Assembly (NCBI GenBank): GCA_014238785.1
Contig: JABAAL010000011.1
Location: 1-64,000 of the forward strand
Length of the DNA stretch: 64,000 bases
Direction: 5' to 3'
Source: Phycisphaerales bacterium
GTDB lineage: Bacteria; Planctomycetota; Phycisphaerae; Phycisphaerales; SM1A02
Shown here: piece by piece, positions 60,067 to 64,000 of the stretch
How positions within the stretch are numbered: the stretch's first letter is position 1
How the letters are laid out: each line of letters opens with the position of its first letter
Program-made: the position numbers and the translations under genes
Notes under the pieces: generated by a model
What the model saw: the letters and a program-made list of their open reading frames with translations, nothing else
What the model was told of the DNA's origin: nothing
Database searches by the model: none

Positions 60067-61593
60067 GTGATTCCAAGGAAAAACCAAAGAAATAATTCAA
60101 AAAACTTTTATTTTCTCTATGATTGTTGCATGTTCAAAATTACCCAACTTCTCACCCTTTCGTTGCTGTATTCACCTGTTTTTGCAAAAACAACGCTGAA
60201 GCAATCAATAACGCCCACTAAGCCAAATATTGTCTTTATCCTCGCCGATGACCTTGGGTACGGTGAAGTTGGTTGTTTTGGGCAAGAATTCATTCGAACA
60301 CCAAATATCGATCAACTTGCTCGAGAGGGGATGTTGCTAACGGAACATTATTCTGGAAGCCCAGTATGTGCTTCGTCGAGGTGTACGCTGCTTACTGGAA
60401 AACACACTGGTCAAGCAATCGTTCGCAACAACAGGGAACTTGGGGGTTGGGGACCAAGCGAACCTGAAGGTCAATTTCCACTTCCCCAAGGAGCCCCGAC
60501 AATCAGCACAACGTTGCAAGAGAATGGTTACACAACTGCTGCGTTTGGAAAGTGGGGCTTAGGTGGACCAGAAACGAGTGGATTGCCCAACGACCATGGG
60601 TTTGATGTGTTTTATGGATATCTTTGCCAACGCGTTGCGCATAACTATTATCCAACACACCTTTGGAAGAATACCGAAAAGGAGATGCTCAAAGGAAATG
60701 AAGATTGGTTTAGCGCGCATCAAAAGTTTGACGAGGAGAGTTCGTTTGAGGAATACAGTGCAGCCACATATGCGCCAGATAGAATTTTAGAGGAAACGGT
60801 TGCGTTTATTGATGCCAACGCAAAGGACCCATTTTTCTTGTATTTCGCAAGCACGATTCCACACGTAGCGTTGCAAATTCCAAATGAAGAGCTCGACCTA
60901 TATCCACTTGACTGGGACGAGAAACCATACCTTGGGGACAAGGGATATTTACCCCACAAAAGACCAAGAGCAGCATACGCAGCGATGATTACAAGGTTTG
61001 ATACCGAGGTTGGGACGATTCTTGCCGCGCTCAAGCGAAACGGCATTGCAGAGAATACAATTGTAGTTGTAACTTCGGACAATGGTCCATCTTGGGTGGG
61101 TGGCGTTGATATGGAATTCTTCAAGAGCAGCGGAGGACTTCGTGGGCGCAAAGCGCAGTTATTTGAAGGCGGTATAAAAGTACCAACAGTTGCGTGGTGG
61201 CCAAAGCACATACAACCAAACACAACAAATGATACGCCATCTGTTTTTTGGGATTGGTATCCAACGCTCACAAAGGTAGCAGGAGCAGAGTGCGAAGATA
61301 CAAATGGCGTTTCACTCTTACCGCTTTTTGCTGGCGCCAGTTTGCCCGAACGAGGCTTGTATTGGGAACACGGAAAGGTGCAAGCCTATCGCCAGGGCGA
61401 ATGGAAATTGATCCGTTTTAAAAAGAAGGAAGGAATCGAGGTGATGCTTTTTAATTTGCAAGACGATCCAAATGAAACGTCTAATCTTGCAGATGCAAAC
61501 CCAGAGATAGTCGCTCGTTTGACTGTACAAGCGATGGCAGCTAGAACAGTATCGGATGATTTCCCCTCTTTTTTAGATAGAGAGAAAAAGTAA
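60067..61593 (+). CDS. Secreted sulfatase with variant active-site signature CASSR
   Basis: The 508-residue protein is of the type I sulfatase/alkaline phosphatase fold. It has metal-binding FILADDLGYGEVG (about 57-69), the signature region SPVCASSRCTLLTG with C101, FGKWGLGG, and VVTSDNGPSW. The Cys is the residue normally converted to formylglycine; the usual motif is CxPSR, and here the Pro is Ser. A signal peptide (MFKITQLLTLSLLYSPVFA) starts at residue 22, so ATG 60130 may be the real start; GTG 60067 has the better Shine-Dalgarno site (AGGA). It probably removes sulfate from algal polysaccharides. Confidence 0.9.
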   Translation: MIPRKNQRNNSKNFYFLYDCCMFKITQLLTLSLLYSPVFAKTTLKQSITPTKPNIVFILADDLGYGEVGCFGQEFIRTPNIDQLAREGMLLTEHYSGSPVCASSRCTLLTGKHTGQAIVRNNRELGGWGPSEPEGQFPLPQGAPTISTTLQENGYTTAAFGKWGLGGPETSGLPNDHGFDVFYGYLCQRVAHNYYPTHLWKNTEKEMLKGNEDWFSAHQKFDEESSFEEYSAATYAPDRILEETVAFIDANAKDPFFLYFASTIPHVALQIPNEELDLYPLDWDEKPYLGDKGYLPHKRPRAAYAAMITRFDTEVGTILAALKRNGIAENTIVVVTSDNGPSWVGGVDMEFFKSSGGLRGRKAQLFEGGIKVPTVAWWPKHIQPNTTNDTPSVFWDWYPTLTKVAGAECEDTNGVSLLPLFAGASLPERGLYWEHGKVQAYRQGEWKLIRFKKKEGIEVMLFNLQDDPNETSNLADANPEIVARLTVQAMAARTVSDDFPSFLDREKK

Positions 61594-61620
61594 TCAATCG
61601 ACTACAATTGTACATTGCCC

Positions 61621-62040
61621 ATGCAAGAATCAGAACAAATTCAACTTGCAACCCTTTGGTTTTTATCTGCTAGAGCAATGGCGGTTGCAGGGGAAGAAAT
61701 GGCCGCAGTCCAAGAGGCCGCGACTGGGTTGTACGCGCAAGCAATTCTTGGCTTTGAAGAGAGTGTTTGCAGAAAAGCGAAAGACGTTGAACACATAGAC
61801 AACAAAACGCTGATTGATTGCCTTTCAGGAGTACGGCAATTGCCAAGAGAGTTGGCTGAGAAAATTTTAACGGGTGTAATGATGATTTCTTACGCTGATC
61901 GAAAGATGAAGCCTCTTGAAGTACGCTGGGCTTCTATGCTTGCCTCGGCGATTGAAGTTTCGCCTGACGATTTTCAACGTTGTTGCGTGAACGCACGCGT
62001 TATTGCCTCAATGCTAAGACCTCACGGAGCGCCGGCGTGA
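61621..62040 (+). CDS. Small TerB-like helical protein
   Basis: The start is taken at ATG 61621 (139 residues) rather than TTG 61615. The chain is all-helical; ILTGVMMISYADRKMKPLEVRWASMLASAIEVSPDDFQRC (about 84-125, read in part: SYADRKMKPLEVRW) resembles the TerB/DjlA-type repeat with an Asp-rich loop between helices. The function of the family is unclear. It overlaps the next gene by GTGA and is part of a three-gene run that ends with mgtC. Confidence 0.62.
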   Translation: MQESEQIQLATLWFLSARAMAVAGEEMAAVQEAATGLYAQAILGFEESVCRKAKDVEHIDNKTLIDCLSGVRQLPRELAEKILTGVMMISYADRKMKPLEVRWASMLASAIEVSPDDFQRCCVNARVIASMLRPHGAPA

Positions 62041-62858
62041 GTAAGCAAGAAACAAATTTTCAGTTTTTAGAAGGATTTGACAAACGCGTTGCTCAACTTG
62101 CAAAACAGGCGGAAAAGTATGTACATACGGATCCAGATTCCTGCATGTTTAAACTACGGCTGATGGTTGAGACGATGGCAAAAAAGTTAACTAACTTGCA
62201 AATGCGAAGCGATATTTCACAAGACCTTGGTTCAATGTTAGGCGCGCTAGAACGCGGTGGCATAGTTCCAAGAAGGCAAGCAGATTCTATGCACGCAATT
62301 CGACGCGATGGCAACGCGGCAGTTCACGGAAGTCCTACCCCCATCCCAACTGCAATGCGAAGACTACATGAGGCTTACAAAATTTCTGGTTGGTTCTGTA
62401 AAGTCATTAAACGAGGTTCAAAAGTCAATCTAAATGATTTTGCGCCACCTGAGCCGCCAGCCCCACTGGATCAAGCAACGAAATCATTGCATGGGAAGAT
62501 TGACGAACTTGAAGAGTCAATAGAACGGCGTAGACTAGCAACGCGCGAGTCATTGTTGATGTTCGGCCCACAGGAAAATGTCAAGGAAGTTACTCGTCGC
62601 ATTATCGAAGAATTAAAAGCATTGGATAATGTTGCAGCAGCAGCTGGAGAGCCAATAATTGACGCAGATTTTGTTGCGTTAGTGATGGCAATGGACTTGG
62701 AGCAAATCGAGGAAGACCCTCGGCACGGCGGGGACTCAAGACAAGCAAGAAGAGAAGCAGAGCAGCAACTCGACTTTATAAAGCAACATCTTGCAGAGCG
62801 GGAAAAAGTATTTTTAGCGGAACGAACTTTCTTGATAGAACAAAGGAATGAATCATGA
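62037..62858 (+). CDS. DUF4145-like protein
   Basis: The GTG at 62037, overlapping the upstream stop (GTGA), gives 273 residues. An N-terminal DUF4145-type helical domain (DPDSCMFKLRLMVETMAKKL...MHAIRRDGNAAVHG, about 33-98) is followed by a coiled-coil region with many charged residues (about 145-273). DUF4145 occurs in type I restriction HsdR proteins and in small stand-alone proteins; no restriction or methylation genes are nearby, so a restriction role is not supported. It overlaps mgtC by ATGA. Confidence 0.72.
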   Translation: MSKQETNFQFLEGFDKRVAQLAKQAEKYVHTDPDSCMFKLRLMVETMAKKLTNLQMRSDISQDLGSMLGALERGGIVPRRQADSMHAIRRDGNAAVHGSPTPIPTAMRRLHEAYKISGWFCKVIKRGSKVNLNDFAPPEPPAPLDQATKSLHGKIDELEESIERRRLATRESLLMFGPQENVKEVTRRIIEELKALDNVAAAAGEPIIDADFVALVMAMDLEQIEEDPRHGGDSRQARREAEQQLDFIKQHLAEREKVFLAERTFLIEQRNES

Positions 62859-63343
62859 TTGTAGTAGGCGAATGGGAAGTTATTCTACGCCTTGTATTGG
62901 CGGTTTTGTTTGGAGCTTTGATTGGATTTAACAGAAGCAGGCACAATAAGCCAGCGGGCCTGAGAACAATGGCGTTAATAAGTTTAGGTTCCGCTGCGTT
63001 TACGCTCATTGGCATTGAAGCCGTCATTCAACTTTCAGAGTTACAGCGAGGTGCGGAAAGTTTGGCATCTGGAGTTTCTTCTTCGATCAATTTGGACTCG
63101 AGCCGAATTATCGCAGGCATTGTTGGGGGCGTTGGGTTCCTTGGTGCTGGTGCAATTATTCAATCGCGTGGAAGAGTACAGGGAATGACAAGCGCTGCAA
63201 GTATTTGGGTGACTTCGACAATCGGGGTTTCGGTCGGACTTGGGCTATATGTTCTTGCTTCAACTATTACTTTCATTGCTTTTCTCGTCTTGATTATGTA
63301 CTATTTTTACGGACATGAGTCAGAGGAAGCGGAGGATTGCTGA
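62855..63343 (+). CDS. MgtC/SapB-family membrane protein
   Basis: The 162-residue protein has four to five membrane helices and the family's motifs: ALIGFNRSRHNKPAGLRTMALISLGSAAFTLIG (about 22-54; core GLRTMALISLGSA), RIIAGIVGGVGFLGAGAII, and VQGMTSAASIWVTSTIGVSVGLG. MgtC proteins occur near magnesium transport genes and in pathogens, but the broad family is common in environmental bacteria; substrate unknown. The gene has no C-terminal soluble domain. Last gene of a three-gene run. Confidence 0.9.
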   Translation: MIVVGEWEVILRLVLAVLFGALIGFNRSRHNKPAGLRTMALISLGSAAFTLIGIEAVIQLSELQRGAESLASGVSSSINLDSSRIIAGIVGGVGFLGAGAIIQSRGRVQGMTSAASIWVTSTIGVSVGLGLYVLASTITFIAFLVLIMYYFYGHESEEAEDC

Positions 63344-63365
63344 GCAAGTAATTTTTTGTAATTCC

Positions 63366-64000
63366 CTACCAAGGATTGGTTATGTGGCAAGCTCGTCCAG
63401 TATTTTCAATGTAATCTTGATGCCCATCTTCGGCTAGGTAAAACTTTTTTGCAGGTTCAACTTGCGTTGCAATTGGAGAATGTAACATTTTTGATTTATC
63501 AAGTTTTTCAATATAAGCAGTTGCAGTCGTTTGCTGATCGGGAGAGGTAGTCCAAATTCCAGATCGATATTGCGAACCAATGTCTGGACCTTGTCGGCCT
63601 ACTTCCGTTGGGTCGTGCATCTTGAAAAATGCTTCCAAAAGTGTTTCGTATGAAATGACTGTTGGATCGAAAGTGACCTTTGCAGTTTCAGCATGTCCAG
63701 TTGTTCCAGAGCAAATGTCTGCGTATACTGGGTTATCTGTTTCACCCTGCATGTACCCGCTCTCAACATTGATGACGCCTTTGCCTTTTTGAAACCAGTG
63801 TTCAACGCCCCAGAAGCAACCACCGGCAAAGTAGGCGACTTCTGCTTGGATCGGTTTGGATTGGGTTGGAAGTTTTTCTCCCTCTTCGTAGAAGTGAAGC
63901 GATGCTGAGTTAAGGCAGAAGCGTTTGCCCGTTGGTTTTGGTCCGTCTTCAAACTCATGGCCAAGGTGTGCATCGCAACGAGCGCAGAGAATTTCCACGC
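63366..64000 (-). CDS. Methionine sulfoxide reductase, MsrB-MsrA fusion (5' part outside window)
   Basis: The frame is open to the right edge, so the N-terminus is missing. The visible N-terminal part is the end of an MsrB domain: [30 protein letters not shown], with the MsrB active cysteine in RFCLNSASL (shown in pieces: [14 protein letters not shown]). A linker leads into a complete MsrA domain with [11 protein letters not shown] (active Cys), [22 protein letters not shown] and GSQYRSGIW. Together they reduce both diastereomers of methionine sulfoxide, repairing oxidised proteins. Domain order is B then A. Confidence 0.92.
   Translation of the reverse strand, partial: VEILCARCDAHLGHEFEDGPKPTGKRFCLNSASLHFYEEGEKLPTQSKPIQAEVAYFAGGCFWGVEHWFQKGKGVINVESGYMQGETDNPVYADICSGTTGHAETAKVTFDPTVISYETLLEAFFKMHDPTEVGRQGPDIGSQYRSGIWTTSPDQQTTATAYIEKLDKSKMLHSPIATQVEPAKKFYLAEDGHQDYIENTGRACHITNPW

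Overview
The window looks like chromosome from a planctomycete of the class Phycisphaerae, probably aquatic, with AT-leaning base use. The clues are lineage-style secreted proteins: C-terminal tails made of Ca-binding DxNxDGxV...DLLxxIxxWG repeats (8492-11911, 15717-19520, 57813-59198), a PEP-CTERM-like protein ending in a small hydrophobic helix plus RRRR (59280-59966), a Cys-rich GACC repeat, a sulfatase, and a TPR-YggX fusion. Core genes (ruvB, groESL, asnS, nrdJ, ribF, murD, murA, pyrD, nuoA) are mixed with envelope genes. I see no transposase, integrase, phage gene, CRISPR array or rRNA. Genus and family placement are inference.

Layout. 1-3.9 kb: minus-strand run rnd > PLP lyase > ruvB. 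4.0-6.7 kb: minus-strand response regulator > groES > unknown 74-residue ORF > groEL, with a strong terminator. 6.9-15.7 kb, plus strand: asnS, a secreted subtilase, a B12-binding-like protein behind three leader hairpins, and a secreted helical protein with an internal duplication. 15.7-25 kb, minus strand: a giant secreted beta-helix/FG-GAP protein, tRNA-Pro(UGG) with terminator, an isolated nuoA, a structured intergenic region, and dcd-nrdJ behind a perfect 20-bp palindrome. 25.2-28.5 kb, plus strand: pcrA/uvrD and a queG interrupted by one in-frame TAA. 28.5-35.2 kb, minus strand: large NAD-glutamate dehydrogenase > DUF4139 protein > lipoprotein.

35.3-50.4 kb is the most striking part: ten tightly packed plus-strand genes, nearly all overlapping by 1-26 nt: ribF, nrnA-like DHH phosphoesterase, a membrane coiled-coil protein, a ferric-type ABC binding lipoprotein, an ABC permease fused to an NHL propeller, a double-VWA membrane protein, MoxR ATPase, DUF58, a BatA-like VWA protein and murD. 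The MoxR-DUF58-VWA core is a known type of envelope-associated chaperone cluster. The inserted transporter half-system with no ATPase, and the permease-NHL fusion that contains its own lipoprotein signal, are unusual.

50.3-57.5 kb: pyrD (convergent, overlapping murD), a TPR-YggX protein, two DUF4190-like paralogues, an MlaF-like ATPase, an MCE protein, a SpoU-type RNA methyltransferase, and murA (convergent, overlapping the methyltransferase by 54 nt). 57.8-64 kb: a secreted beta-helix protein, the PEP-CTERM protein, a sulfatase with a CASSR active-site signature, a TerB-like/DUF4145-like/MgtC trio, and a methionine sulfoxide reductase B-A fusion that runs off the right edge.

The start codons are mixed (ATG, GTG, TTG). 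Shine-Dalgarno sites are often weak, and ATGA/GTGA stop-start overlaps are frequent, so translational coupling probably sets much of the expression within operons. All functional calls come from reading motifs; no database search was run.
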